NCBI GenBank assembly: GCA_023383815.1
Contig: JAHDYG010000016.1
Span: 31,502 to 95,501 of the forward strand
DNA: 64,000 bases
Reading direction: 5' to 3'
Origin: Rhodocyclaceae bacterium
Lineage (GTDB): Bacteria; Pseudomonadota; Gammaproteobacteria; Burkholderiales; Rhodocyclaceae
Part shown: positions 1-8,982 of the stretch, piece by piece
Position numbering within the stretch: position 1 is the first letter of the stretch
Layout: every line of letters starts with the position of its first letter
Translations under genes and position numbers: made by a program
Notes under the pieces: generated by a model
Seen by the model: the letters and a program-made list of their open reading frames with translations, nothing else
The model's database searches: none
Told to the model about the DNA's origin: nothing

Positions 1-12
1 CGGATCGCGGCG

Positions 13-1335
13 TCATCCGCCCTCCGGACGCCCGGCGCAGCGCTCGAAGAGCGCAATGGATTCCACGTGCGAGGTCTGCGGGAACATGTTGGCGATTCCG
101 GCGCCACTCAGGACGTAACCCTTTTCGTGCACCAGCACCGCAGCATCACGCGCCAGCGTGGCCGGATTGCAGGAGACATAGACGATCCGCGCGGGCGACT
201 GGGCGGGCCCGAGCGCCTTGACGACGGCGATCGCGCCCTCGCGTGGCGGATCGATGAGCATCGCCGACAGCGAACCCAGCGCTGCCAGACTGTCTTCCGT
301 CGCTTCGAACAGGTTTGCTGCGTGGAACTCGCAGTTCCGATCGAGACCGTTGGCACGTGCGTTGTCGCTCGCTCGTTGCACGAGCACATCGCTGCCCTCG
401 ATGCCGATGACGTGCGCACCGGCTCGGGCGATCGGAAGGCTGAAATTGCCGAGTCCGCAGAACAGGTCGGCGATCCGCTCGCCGGCCCGCGGCTGCAGCA
501 CCTGCATCGCGCGACGCATCAGGGCCCGGTTGATCGCAAAATTGACCTGCGTGAAATCGGTCGGGCGAAACTGCAACCGAACGCCGAACTCCGGTAGCGA
601 GTAGGCAAGCGCCGGCGCTTCGAGCGGATGGAGACGATACGCGGTGGCCGGCCCGCCCGGTTGCAGCCACACTTGCATGGCGCTGCGCTCCGAGAACGCG
701 CGCAGCCGTGCTTCGTCGGCTGCCGTCAGCGGCTGGAGGATGCGAAACACCAGCACGGTCCCCTCGTCCCCGACTGCCAGCTCGATCTGCGGCAACCGAT
801 CCGGAATCGACAAGCCGGCAATCAGCTCCCGCAGTTCAGGAATGCGGGCAGAGACGTGCGGCGGCAGGATTGCGCAGCTACGCAGGTCGGCGATGTAGCT
901 GCTGCGCCGCTCATGAAATCCGACCAGGACTCCGCCCTTCTTCGGCACCAGGCGCACACCGATCCGGGCGCGGTAGCGGTAGCCCCAGGCGGGGCCGTCG
1001 AGCGCCGGATAGAGAATGCCAGGACGGATCCGGCCGATGTGCCAGAGCGCGTCTTCGAGGATGCGCTGCTTGACCGCCGCCTGCGCCCCCGCATCGAGGT
1101 GCTGCAACGAGCACCCGCCACAGACCCCGAAATGGCCGCAGCGCGGGACGACGCGCTGAGCGCTCGGGTCGATCACCGTCGTCGCCTGCGCGATCGCGTA
1201 GTTCGGTTTGCTGCGCAGCACTTCGTAGTCGACCCGCTCGCCCGGCAACGCACCATCGATGAACACGGCCTTGCCGTCGACACGCGCGACGCCGCGGCCT
1301 TCGTGATCGAGGGAGTCAATGCGCGCGACAGGCAT
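13..1335 (-). CDS. rlmD: 23S rRNA (uracil-1939-C5)-methyltransferase RlmD
   Basis: Cytosolic SAM-dependent enzyme that methylates U1939 of 23S rRNA. The 440-residue product has an N-terminal TRAM-like segment, a Cys cluster (CGHFGVCGGC) that in this family holds a [4Fe-4S] cluster, and a C-terminal Rossmann methyltransferase domain with the IDPPREG motif. The catalytic cysteine lies in YVSCNPATLARD. The frame stays open upstream to 1452, but the ATG at 1335 gives the family's usual N-terminus (MPVARIDSLDHEGRG) and avoids overlap with the divergent gene at 1427. Length fits E. coli RlmD (433 aa). The paralogues RlmC and TrmA are less likely because of the TRAM segment and iron-sulfur cysteines. 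Confidence 0.93.
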   Translation of the reverse strand: MPVARIDSLDHEGRGVARVDGKAVFIDGALPGERVDYEVLRSKPNYAIAQATTVIDPSAQRVVPRCGHFGVCGGCSLQHLDAGAQAAVKQRILEDALWHIGRIRPGILYPALDGPAWGYRYRARIGVRLVPKKGGVLVGFHERRSSYIADLRSCAILPPHVSARIPELRELIAGLSIPDRLPQIELAVGDEGTVLVFRILQPLTAADEARLRAFSERSAMQVWLQPGGPATAYRLHPLEAPALAYSLPEFGVRLQFRPTDFTQVNFAINRALMRRAMQVLQPRAGERIADLFCGLGNFSLPIARAGAHVIGIEGSDVLVQRASDNARANGLDRNCEFHAANLFEATEDSLAALGSLSAMLIDPPREGAIAVVKALGPAQSPARIVYVSCNPATLARDAAVLVHEKGYVLSGAGIANMFPQTSHVESIALFERCAGRPEGG

Positions 1336-1426
1336 GGAAAACTCGGTTGAAAGGTTGTAAGTTGGAGGGGCATCGCGGCCTGCGGCCCCTGCCGGCCGGC
1401 GTTGCATCCTTCCCGGAGCCCCGCGC

Positions 1427-1909
1427 ATGCCGACCGAGCACCCATTCGACACCTATGCCGAGTATCGCAAGGCCGTACTGGAACTGTTGCGCAGCGCCCG
1501 GCAGACGATCGTCCTCTTCGACCCCGACCTGAGCCAGACGGGGATCGAATCGCTGCATGGCGCTGAAGCGATCGCGGCCTTTTGCGAGCGAACGACGTTT
1601 CCCGAGAGTCTGCGCATCGCGCTGCACTCTCCCCGGTACGTCGAACGCGAATGTCCGCGCCTGCTCCGTCTCGTATCGCAGTTCGGACACCGGATCACGA
1701 TCCGGATCACCTCTGCCCGCTTCCGGAACCAGGAACAGCCGTTCCTGGTCGTCGATGGCGAACACTACGTGACACGCTTCCATCAGGACGATCCACGCGG
1801 AAAACTGTGCATGGAAGACGGCGAGGGTGCCGCAACACTCCTGTCCCACTTCGAAATCCTGTGGCAGCACGCGCGCCCCGGACCGACCGGGACGCCGCTC
1901 GGGATCTAG
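1427..1909 (+). CDS. conserved hypothetical protein, PLD-like fold without HKD motif
   Basis: A 160-residue soluble protein with no signal peptide or membrane segment. The N-terminal AVLELLRSARQTIVLFD stretch and the later RFRNQEQPFLVVDGEHYVTR stretch resemble the strand-helix pattern of phospholipase-D-like domains, but no HxK(x4)D catalytic motif is present, so enzymatic activity is doubtful. A GGAG sits about 8 bases before the ATG. It is divergent from rlmD and convergent with bamC. Small PLD-like proteins of this kind occur next to housekeeping genes in Betaproteobacteria; their role is unknown. The family assignment is an inference from residue pattern only. Confidence 0.7.
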   Translation: MPTEHPFDTYAEYRKAVLELLRSARQTIVLFDPDLSQTGIESLHGAEAIAAFCERTTFPESLRIALHSPRYVERECPRLLRLVSQFGHRITIRITSARFRNQEQPFLVVDGEHYVTRFHQDDPRGKLCMEDGEGAATLLSHFEILWQHARPGPTGTPLGI

Positions 1910-1925
1910 CGCCTGGAAAGCCGGC

Positions 1926-3077
1926 TCAGCGCAACTGCTCCTGGAGCAGCGCCAGCATGCGCTGCGCGGTCGGCGAGACGTCCTGGCCGCCTTCACGGGT
2001 CAGGACCGAGACCCGGGAACTCGTGCCCGTTCCAGAAACGAGGATGCGATACTCGCTCCCACCCTTGGCCGCACCCGTGTCGCGGTCACGCCAGAACGCC
2101 AGCCGCGCGAGCAGACCTTCCTGGTTTCCACTGCGCGCCTCGGCATCCGGGTCGATGTACCGCACAAAGAACAGCCCTTTCGAACGATCCCGATCCTCGA
2201 CCGTGAACCCGATCCGGTCCAGCGCCAGACCTACCCTGCGCCAGGCACGATCGAACGACTCATCCAGACTCAGGTAACGCTCACCGCCCGCACCGGTCGC
2301 GAGGGTCGCCCGTTCCGCCGCAGCCGGCGCCGACAACATCGCGGTTGCGCGCTCTTCCTGCACACCGAGATGAATCATCAGGCGCCGCAGCATCTCGGCT
2401 TCCAGCTCAGGATCTGCCGGCCGGGGCTGCCAGATCGTGCTGTCCTTGGCTTCGCTCGAATAGACTTCGATCATGCCGCGATGACTGACGTAGATCTCGA
2501 CGGTCCCGGGCTCCTTGCCTTGCTCGATACGAGTGCGGAACCGGTCACGTTCGGCCGTAGAGAACAGGCCGTCGAGCACTTTCCCCAATGCGGCGCGCAC
2601 GAAATCCTGGGGGATCTTGGCGCGATCCTCGGCCCAGTCCGTCTCCATCACACCGATGTTCGGATTGTCGACGTTGAGGATGAAACCGAGTCCGAGCCAG
2701 AAATCCTTGAGATCCTGCCACAGCGCCTCCGGTGCACCGGGCACGACAAGCCAGCGCTGGCTGCCGGCACGCTCGATGCGCATGCGCTCGTCGACTGCCG
2801 CCAGCACCCCCGGGGTCGTCGCCCGCCCAGGCTGCGCCTCGCGCTCGCTGGCATACGCCGAGTACGTTGCCACGCCCCGCGCACCGCCTCCAGGCACCAC
2901 ATACCGCTCATCCCGCCCCGGAGAGGTCAGATCGGGCGGAATTTCCAGTGGGGTGATCTGGCGTGCGCTCTTGTAGTCGATCTTCTTCGACTCCAGGACC
3001 GTACCGGAACAACCCGCGACACCAATGGCCAGCGCGAGCAGCGAAACGGACGTGCGTATCTTCGGATTCTTGAGCAT
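1926..3077 (-). CDS. bamC: outer membrane assembly lipoprotein BamC
   Basis: Lipoprotein subunit of the BAM complex, which folds beta-barrel proteins into the outer membrane. The 383-residue product begins with a signal sequence ending in the lipobox GVAGC, followed by an extended N-terminal segment (the part that binds BamD in E. coli) and two helix-grip domains of the NlpB/DapX family. The ATG at 3077 is chosen because it places the signal peptide at the N-terminus; the frame is open to 3215 but that extension runs into dapA. It lies 17 bases downstream of dapA on the same strand, the same dapA-bamC order as in E. coli. Confidence 0.9.
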   Translation of the reverse strand: MLKNPKIRTSVSLLALAIGVAGCSGTVLESKKIDYKSARQITPLEIPPDLTSPGRDERYVVPGGGARGVATYSAYASEREAQPGRATTPGVLAAVDERMRIERAGSQRWLVVPGAPEALWQDLKDFWLGLGFILNVDNPNIGVMETDWAEDRAKIPQDFVRAALGKVLDGLFSTAERDRFRTRIEQGKEPGTVEIYVSHRGMIEVYSSEAKDSTIWQPRPADPELEAEMLRRLMIHLGVQEERATAMLSAPAAAERATLATGAGGERYLSLDESFDRAWRRVGLALDRIGFTVEDRDRSKGLFFVRYIDPDAEARSGNQEGLLARLAFWRDRDTGAAKGGSEYRILVSGTGTSSRVSVLTREGGQDVSPTAQRMLALLQEQLR

Positions 3078-3094
3078 CGAGCGATCCTGAGTAA

Positions 3095-3973
3095 TCAAAC
3101 ATTGATGCCGGCGCGCCGCATCGCATCGCGCACCCGGTCGTGGAAACACTCCGACAGCGGCGTGAGCGGCAAACGGATACCGGCGCCGATGAGGCCCATG
3201 CGGTGCACGGCCCATTTCACCGGAATCGGATTGGCCTCGCAGAACAGATGTCTGTGCAGGTCAACGAGGCGTGCATTGATCTCGCGCGCGCGCCGTCCGT
3301 CGCCTTCGCGTGCCGCGCTGCACAGTTCATGCATCGCGCGCGGCGCGACGTTGGCCGTCACGGAAATGGCGCCATGTCCACCGAGCATCAGGAAGGCCAG
3401 CGCCGTCATGTCGTCGCCGGTATAGAGCGCGAATCCCTCCGGCGCGCGATCGGCAAGGTCACATGCGCGATCGATGCTGCCGGTCGCGTCCTTGATGCCG
3501 ACGATGGTCGGAATCTCGGCGAGACGCAAGGCGGTGTCGTTCGACAGATCCGCCACCGTGCGACCCGGGACGTTGTACAGGATCAGTGGCAGCTCGACCG
3601 CCTCGGCAATCGTGCGAAAGTGGCGATACAGCCCTTCCTGGGTCGGCTTGTTGTAGTAGGGGACGACCGAAAGATGCGCATCGGCACCGGCCTTCGCAGC
3701 AAAACGGGCCAGCTCGACCGCTTCCCGCGTCGAATTGGCCCCAGTTCCGGCGATGACGGGAATGCGCCCAGCAGCATGCTCGACCGCTGCACGAATCAGC
3801 TCGCAGTGTTCTTCGACGTTCACGGTCGGCGACTCGCCAGTGGTGCCGACGATCACGATGCCATCCGTGCCTTCCGCGACGTGGAAATCGATCAGCCCCC
3901 TCAGGCGCTCGAAATCCAGCCGGCCGTCCTCGAGCATCGGAGTGACGATCGCGACAATTGAACCGGTAATCAT
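3095..3973 (-). CDS. dapA: 4-hydroxy-tetrahydrodipicolinate synthase
   Basis: Condenses pyruvate with aspartate semialdehyde, the first committed step toward diaminopimelate and lysine. The 292-residue TIM-barrel protein has GTTGESPT (Thr44, Thr45), Tyr133 in YNVPGRT and the Schiff-base Lys161 in GIKDATG, so the full catalytic set is present. Length matches E. coli DapA (292). It is the first gene of a dapA-bamC pair. About 80 bases separate it from the downstream end of the HDAC-family gene at 4053, which lies upstream on the same strand. Confidence 0.97.
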   Translation of the reverse strand: MITGSIVAIVTPMLEDGRLDFERLRGLIDFHVAEGTDGIVIVGTTGESPTVNVEEHCELIRAAVEHAAGRIPVIAGTGANSTREAVELARFAAKAGADAHLSVVPYYNKPTQEGLYRHFRTIAEAVELPLILYNVPGRTVADLSNDTALRLAEIPTIVGIKDATGSIDRACDLADRAPEGFALYTGDDMTALAFLMLGGHGAISVTANVAPRAMHELCSAAREGDGRRAREINARLVDLHRHLFCEANPIPVKWAVHRMGLIGAGIRLPLTPLSECFHDRVRDAMRRAGINV

Positions 3974-4052
3974 CAGGGTGACCCCCGGGAAAATAAAATC
4001 AGGATTCTACCTGAAGCACGCCGGACGGCGAGCCCTGCGACCCGCAGCCGCC

Positions 4053-4979
4053 TCAGAGATCGGCCAGCGCCTTGACGTGCGCGACGACCGAGCGCCCGAG
4101 CGCAGACAGCGCGTACCCGCCTTCCAGAATGGACACGATGCGCCCGTGACCACATTCCCGTGCAAGCCGTTTCAACTGATCCGTCACCCACACGTAGTCG
4201 GACTCCACGAGCCCGCACGAACCCATGTCGTCCTCGTAATGGGCGTCGAATCCGGCCGAGATGAACAGCATCTGCGGCTGGTGGCGCCGCAATGCTGGTA
4301 GCCACTGGTCGCTGACGACCTGGCGGAAGGCATCGCCACGCGTGCCAGCCGGCACCGGCACGTTCACCATGTGGGGCGCCGGATTGTCGGCTCCCGAATA
4401 AGGATAGAACGGGTGCTGGAAAACGCTCGCCATCATCACGCGCGGATCATCGCGGAACACGTCCTCCGTCCCGTTGCCGTGATGAACATCGAAGTCGATC
4501 ACCGCTACGCGCTCCAGTCCGTGGGCCTCGAGCGCATGGCGCGCGGCGATCGCAACGTTGTTGAGAAAGCAGAACCCCATCGCGCGCGACCGCTCGGCAT
4601 GATGTCCAGGCGGCCGAACCGCGCAGAAGGCATTCTCGATCTCGCCACGCATCACCAGGTCTGTCGCCAGGATGCCGGCCCCCGCAGCACGCAGCGCCGC
4701 GCGCAGCGTGTGCGGATTCATCGCGGTATCCGGATCGAGGTGACGGATCCCATGCTCTGGAACCTGCTCGAGCAGCGAATCGAGGTATTCGGCCGGGTGC
4801 GCCCGTTCCATCTGTTCGCGCGTGACATCAGGCGCATCGTAGAACGAGAGGTAGAGATCGAGCCCGGCCGCGATCAGACGATCATTGATCGCGGCAAGGC
4901 GGTCAGGACATTCGGGATGAAAGCTGCCCATTTCGTGCAGCCAGCAATCGCGGTGCGTGATGAACGCCGTGCTTGTCAT
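4053..4979 (-). CDS. histone deacetylase family (acetoin utilization/acetylpolyamine) amidohydrolase
   Basis: Zinc hydrolase of the arginase/deacetylase fold, 308 residues. The tandem-His motif RPPGHHAERSRAMGFC and the zinc-site motif VIDFDVHHGNGTEDVF are intact, as is the GYSGAD-type metal loop (YPYSGADNPAPH). Bacterial members deacetylate polyamines or protein lysines; the actual substrate cannot be told from sequence. The ATG at 4979 is preceded by a strong GGAGGGG, so the longer reading to 5033 is rejected. It is divergent from the MoxR operon. Confidence 0.9.
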   Translation of the reverse strand: MTSTAFITHRDCWLHEMGSFHPECPDRLAAINDRLIAAGLDLYLSFYDAPDVTREQMERAHPAEYLDSLLEQVPEHGIRHLDPDTAMNPHTLRAALRAAGAGILATDLVMRGEIENAFCAVRPPGHHAERSRAMGFCFLNNVAIAARHALEAHGLERVAVIDFDVHHGNGTEDVFRDDPRVMMASVFQHPFYPYSGADNPAPHMVNVPVPAGTRGDAFRQVVSDQWLPALRRHQPQMLFISAGFDAHYEDDMGSCGLVESDYVWVTDQLKRLARECGHGRIVSILEGGYALSALGRSVVAHVKALADL

Positions 4980-5102
4980 ACCCCTCCCTGTCAGGGCCGG
5001 AAGAACTTTGGTCTGCGTTCGGCTTCCAACCATCCGGTCGGCGGCGGCCTGTCCGCTGGTCTATTATCGCCGCTTCGAATCCAATTTTACAGTGATCGGA
5101 AA

Positions 5103-6020
5103 ATGCCCCAGATCGATGTTCGCCCCTTGCTCGAAGCCGCCAACCGGATCATCCTGGGCAAGGAACACAGCCTGCGTCTTGCGCTTGCATGCCTCATCGC
5201 ACGCGGCCACCTTCTGATCGAGGACATCCCCGGGGTGGGCAAGACCATTCTGGCCCACACGATCGCGCAACTGGTCGGACTGGAGTTCCAGCGCATCCAG
5301 TTCACCAGCGACCTCCTCCCGGCCGACATCCTGGGCGTATCGATCTTCGATGCCGAACAGCACAGCTTCCGCTTTCACCCCGGGCCCGTCTTTGCCCAGC
5401 TCATTCTGGCCGACGAGATCAACCGCGCCACACCCAAGACCCAGAGCGCCTTGCTGGAAACGATGGAAGAGCATCAGGTCACGGCCGACGGCCAGACCTT
5501 TGCACTGCCGAGCCCGTTCTTTGTCATCGCGACCCAGAATCCGGCGGACCAGATCGGGACCTTTCCGTTGCCGGAAAGCCAACTCGATCGCTTCCTGATG
5601 CGCATCGAACTGGGGTATCCCGACCGTGAAGCCGAGCGGGCGCTGTTGATGGGCGAAGATCGCCGCCGCATGCTCGAGCGCCTCGCGCCTGTGCTCCAGC
5701 CACAGGACCTGCAGGCGTTGCAACGGGCAGCCGACGCGATCACGGTTTCCCCCCGATTGATCGATTACACACAATCGTTGCTGGCCGCATCGCGCCAGAG
5801 CCCGGATCTTCGCAATGGACTCAGCCCTCGCGCCGGACTGGGCCTGCTCGCCGCGGCACGCGCATGGGCGCTGACCGATGGTCGCGACTACGCACTCCCC
5901 GAAGATCTGCAGGCGGTCTTTCCTCATGTTGCCGGACATCGATTGCGGATCGCGGGCGAAGAGCGCCCGGTGCCGGCAGAGACCTTGCGCGCCCTCATCC
6001 AGAGCGTCAAGCTGGACTGA
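5103..6020 (+). CDS. MoxR-family AAA+ ATPase
   Basis: AAA+ ATPase of 305 residues with Walker A GVGKT, Walker B LILADEINR, sensor ATQNP and the C-terminal lid domain. MoxR proteins act as chaperone-like ATPases, usually with DUF58 and VWA/transglutaminase partners. It opens an operon: the DUF58 gene follows after 2 bases, then the transglutaminase-like membrane protein after 2 bases, then mltB with overlap. The frame is open upstream but the ATG at 5103 gives the family N-terminus (MPQIDVRPLLEAANRIILGK). Substrate is unknown; context suggests a cell-envelope task. Confidence 0.92.
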   Translation: MPQIDVRPLLEAANRIILGKEHSLRLALACLIARGHLLIEDIPGVGKTILAHTIAQLVGLEFQRIQFTSDLLPADILGVSIFDAEQHSFRFHPGPVFAQLILADEINRATPKTQSALLETMEEHQVTADGQTFALPSPFFVIATQNPADQIGTFPLPESQLDRFLMRIELGYPDREAERALLMGEDRRRMLERLAPVLQPQDLQALQRAADAITVSPRLIDYTQSLLAASRQSPDLRNGLSPRAGLGLLAAARAWALTDGRDYALPEDLQAVFPHVAGHRLRIAGEERPVPAETLRALIQSVKLD

Positions 6021-6022
6021 CG

Positions 6023-6982
6023 ATGATTCGCGGCGGAATCGATCGTCTGCGTGAGCGGATAGAACGCTGGCTGTTCCGGGTCGGCAATCCCGACCCGGCG
6101 CCGATCACGCTGGTCCAGCGCCGGATCTTCGTACTTCCCACGAGCGCGGGCCTGATGCTCGGAGCCGGGCTGATCGTCATGCTCCTGGCCTCGATCAACT
6201 ACAGTCTGGGCCTGGGCTACGTACTGGTGTTCCTGCTTGCGGCCGTGGCGATCACCAGCATCCTGCACGCGTTCAGGAATCTGCTGCATCTCGAGATCAT
6301 GCCCGGCCGCACCGATCCGGTGTTCGCCGGCCAGCCCGCCAGCTTCCGCCTTCATGTTCTCAATCACCGCTCCCAGCGCAGGCCCGGGCTGCGTCTTCGC
6401 ATGCGGGATGCGCAAGCCGGTTTCGATCTTGGCGCCGACGGGACGGCAGAAATCGTGCTGGCCAGCGCAACACAGCAGCGCGGATGGATGCCAATCGGCC
6501 GGGTCACGATCGAGACCTGCTGGCCGCTTGGACTGATCCGTGCATGGAGCGTGATCGTTCCCGACCTGGACTGTCTTGTCTTCCCGGCGCCAGAGCGCAA
6601 TGCCCCTCCGCTCCCGGCACCACGTGGTGACGCCCATGGCGGCCTCCCCGTGAGTACCCAGGGCGATGAAGATTTCGCCGGGCTCAGGACCCATCGTGTG
6701 ACGGACTCGCCGCGCCACGTCGCATGGAAGGCCGTTGCACGCGGCGGCCCCATGCTGACCAAGCAGTTCAGCGGTTCGAGTTCCGGGATCCTCGCGCTGG
6801 ACTGGGACAGTCTGCCGGAGAATCTCGGCGTCGAGGCCCGCCTGTCGCGCTTGAGTGCATGGATCCAGAGCGCGCAGGACGCTGGGCTGGCGTTCTCGCT
6901 CTCGCTGCCCGGATGCCGTCTTCCCGCTGCCTCGGGCCCGCAGCACGCCCAAGCCTGCCTGAAGCAGCTTGCCCTGTTCTGA
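6023..6982 (+). CDS. DUF58 domain membrane protein
   Basis: A 319-residue protein with two hydrophobic segments near residues 40-85 (SAGLMLGAGLIVMLLA and LGYVLVFLLAAVAITS) and a C-terminal DUF58 region containing the typical RVTDSPRHVAWKAVARG stretch. DUF58 proteins are standard partners of MoxR ATPases and resemble degenerate VWA domains. The ATG begins 2 bases after the moxR stop and the stop is 2 bases before the next ATG, indicating translational coupling. Biochemical function is not established for the family. Confidence 0.9.
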   Translation: MIRGGIDRLRERIERWLFRVGNPDPAPITLVQRRIFVLPTSAGLMLGAGLIVMLLASINYSLGLGYVLVFLLAAVAITSILHAFRNLLHLEIMPGRTDPVFAGQPASFRLHVLNHRSQRRPGLRLRMRDAQAGFDLGADGTAEIVLASATQQRGWMPIGRVTIETCWPLGLIRAWSVIVPDLDCLVFPAPERNAPPLPAPRGDAHGGLPVSTQGDEDFAGLRTHRVTDSPRHVAWKAVARGGPMLTKQFSGSSSGILALDWDSLPENLGVEARLSRLSAWIQSAQDAGLAFSLSLPGCRLPAASGPQHAQACLKQLALF

Positions 6983-6984
6983 TC

Positions 6985-8982
6985 ATGGCCCACCCTGGTC
7001 CGATATCCGCTTCCCGTCAGCCCTGTCAGTTGTGGCTGCTTGCGATGTCCGCACTGACCCTGGCGCCGCACGCACCGTTCCTGCCTGCCTGGCTCGGCAT
7101 GCTTTGCGCCGGCTTGATCATCGTACGTGCCACGCAACTTCGCTTCGACCGGCTGCGCGTGCCACAACTCGTCGTCATCCTGATCGCACTCGCGACGGCG
7201 ATCGGTGTCAAGCTCGACTTCGGCCATTTCTTCGGCAAGGATCCGGGTATCGCATTGCTGGCCGTGCTTCTGGGCCTGAAGCTCATCGAGGTGCGCGCTT
7301 CGCGCGATGTGTACGTTGCCGTACTGCTTTGCCTCTTCTTGCTGCTTGGGCTCTTCTTCGAGGATCAATCCATCCTCGCCGGAGTCCTCGCACTCGCTGG
7401 CTTCGTGCTTGCGCTGTGCACCCTCCTGAGCCAGCAGGATGCTGCCGCTCCCGCAGGCGCTCAGCTGAAGGCGGCCGCCAGTCTGCTGTTTCAGGCGACA
7501 CCGCTGTTCGTCGTGCTGTTCTTCCTCTTTCCTCGCGTCCCCGGGCCGCTCTGGGGTCTGCCCTCGGACGCCTTCAGCAGCATGACCGGACTCTCGGACA
7601 CGATGCGCCCTGGCTCGATCAGCCAGCTCAGTCTTTCCGAAGCGATTGCGTTCCGGGTCGAGTTCGACGGCGCCCCGCCCCCACCCGCCCAGAGATACTG
7701 GCGTGGCCCTGTGCTGACCCGCTTCGACGGCCAGGTCTGGCACCCCGTGTTTTCTCCGGTCACGGACACGCCACAGTACTCGGTCACCGGATCCGGATTC
7801 GGGTACCGGCTGACGATGGAGGCGCACAACCGCCGCTGGCTGTTTGCACTGGAATTCCCGGATCGAGCGCCCACCGGCGCCCGGTTCAGCAGGGACAATC
7901 GACTGCTTCTGCAGTCTCCCCTGCATCAGAGAGCGCGCTTCGAACTGCGCTCCTACCCCGCGACCGCAACAGGCCAGGACGAAGACCAGCACAGATTGAC
8001 CGAGGCGCTCCGGCTTCCGGCCAACTCGAATCCGCGAAGCCTCGAGCTTGCGCGGCGCATTGCCGATGACGCGACACACCCGAAGGAGATCCTCGACCGG
8101 GTGCTGGCCGAGATGAAGACGCTGGATCTGACTTACACGCTCGAACCGCCGCTGCTGGGCACCCACTCGGTCGACGAGTTCCTGTTCGATACGCGGCTCG
8201 GATTCTGCGAACACTTCGCCGCAGCATTCGTGGTCCTCATGCGTGCCGCCGAGGTTCCGGCGCGTGTGGTGACCGGCTACCAGGGCGGCGAGATCAATCC
8301 GGTCGACGGCAGCCTCGTCGTGCGCCAGTCCGATGCGCATGCCTGGGCAGAAGTCTGGCTCCCGCAAAGAGGTTGGGTCCGGGTTGACCCGACCGCACTC
8401 GCGGCGCCTCAGCGGATCGAGTCCGGACTCACGGCAGCCCTGCCGCGCGACGGCGACCTGCGCGGACTGATGCGACCGGCGGCAGACCTCCTGCTCAGCA
8501 TCCGCTATCACTGGGAAGCCCTGACGAACGCATGGAACCAGTCGGTGCTGGGCTACAATGATGAAGTGCAGCGTGACCTGTTCAAGGAACTCGGATTTCG
8601 TGAGCCGGACTGGCGTCTGCTCAGCACCTTGCTCGGAGCCAGCGCGGCAACCGTGTTGCTGGCGCTGTTTGCCTGGTCGCTCAGAAGACACCGTCGAGGC
8701 GAGCATCTTGACCGTCTGTGGCAGATTTTCTGCAGACGACTGGCACACAAGGGGCTTGCGCGCATGGCCTGGGAAGGTCCGATCGACTACGCAGAAAGGG
8801 CCGCGGCCGCATTTCCACGGGAGGCCCGAACGATCCGGATGATCGCTCACCACTACGCCCGGCTTCGCTACGCCACCACCGGCAAACCCGACCAGGGAGC
8901 CCTCCGCCAGTTTTCCGTCTTGATCCGCAGCCTCAGATTCTCGAAGAAGACCGATGACGATCGCAAGCCAGCCAAGTCGTAG
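6985..8982 (+). CDS. tgpA: TgpA-type membrane protein with transglutaminase-like domain (DUF3488/DUF4129)
   Basis: A 665-residue membrane protein. The first 180 residues form about six transmembrane helices (DUF3488). A periplasmic transglutaminase-core domain follows, with catalytic Cys in GFCEHFAAAF, His in SDAHAWAEVW and Asp in VRVDPT. Then comes one more transmembrane segment (LLGASAATVLLALFAWSL) and a cytoplasmic DUF4129 tail. Pseudomonas TgpA has this architecture and is essential there. It is coupled to the upstream DUF58 gene and overlaps mltB by 29 bases. The envelope location and the neighbouring murein hydrolase suggest a role in cell-wall homeostasis, which is inference. Confidence 0.92.
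   Translation: MAHPGPISASRQPCQLWLLAMSALTLAPHAPFLPAWLGMLCAGLIIVRATQLRFDRLRVPQLVVILIALATAIGVKLDFGHFFGKDPGIALLAVLLGLKLIEVRASRDVYVAVLLCLFLLLGLFFEDQSILAGVLALAGFVLALCTLLSQQDAAAPAGAQLKAAASLLFQATPLFVVLFFLFPRVPGPLWGLPSDAFSSMTGLSDTMRPGSISQLSLSEAIAFRVEFDGAPPPPAQRYWRGPVLTRFDGQVWHPVFSPVTDTPQYSVTGSGFGYRLTMEAHNRRWLFALEFPDRAPTGARFSRDNRLLLQSPLHQRARFELRSYPATATGQDEDQHRLTEALRLPANSNPRSLELARRIADDATHPKEILDRVLAEMKTLDLTYTLEPPLLGTHSVDEFLFDTRLGFCEHFAAAFVVLMRAAEVPARVVTGYQGGEINPVDGSLVVRQSDAHAWAEVWLPQRGWVRVDPTALAAPQRIESGLTAALPRDGDLRGLMRPAADLLLSIRYHWEALTNAWNQSVLGYNDEVQRDLFKELGFREPDWRLLSTLLGASAATVLLALFAWSLRRHRRGEHLDRLWQIFCRRLAHKGLARMAWEGPIDYAERAAAAFPREARTIRMIAHHYARLRYATTGKPDQGALRQFSVLIRSLRFSKKTDDDRKPAKS

Noticed and set aside
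1827..3425. 532-codon open frame on the plus strand
   Set aside because: Runs antisense through bamC and into dapA; composition is not protein-like.
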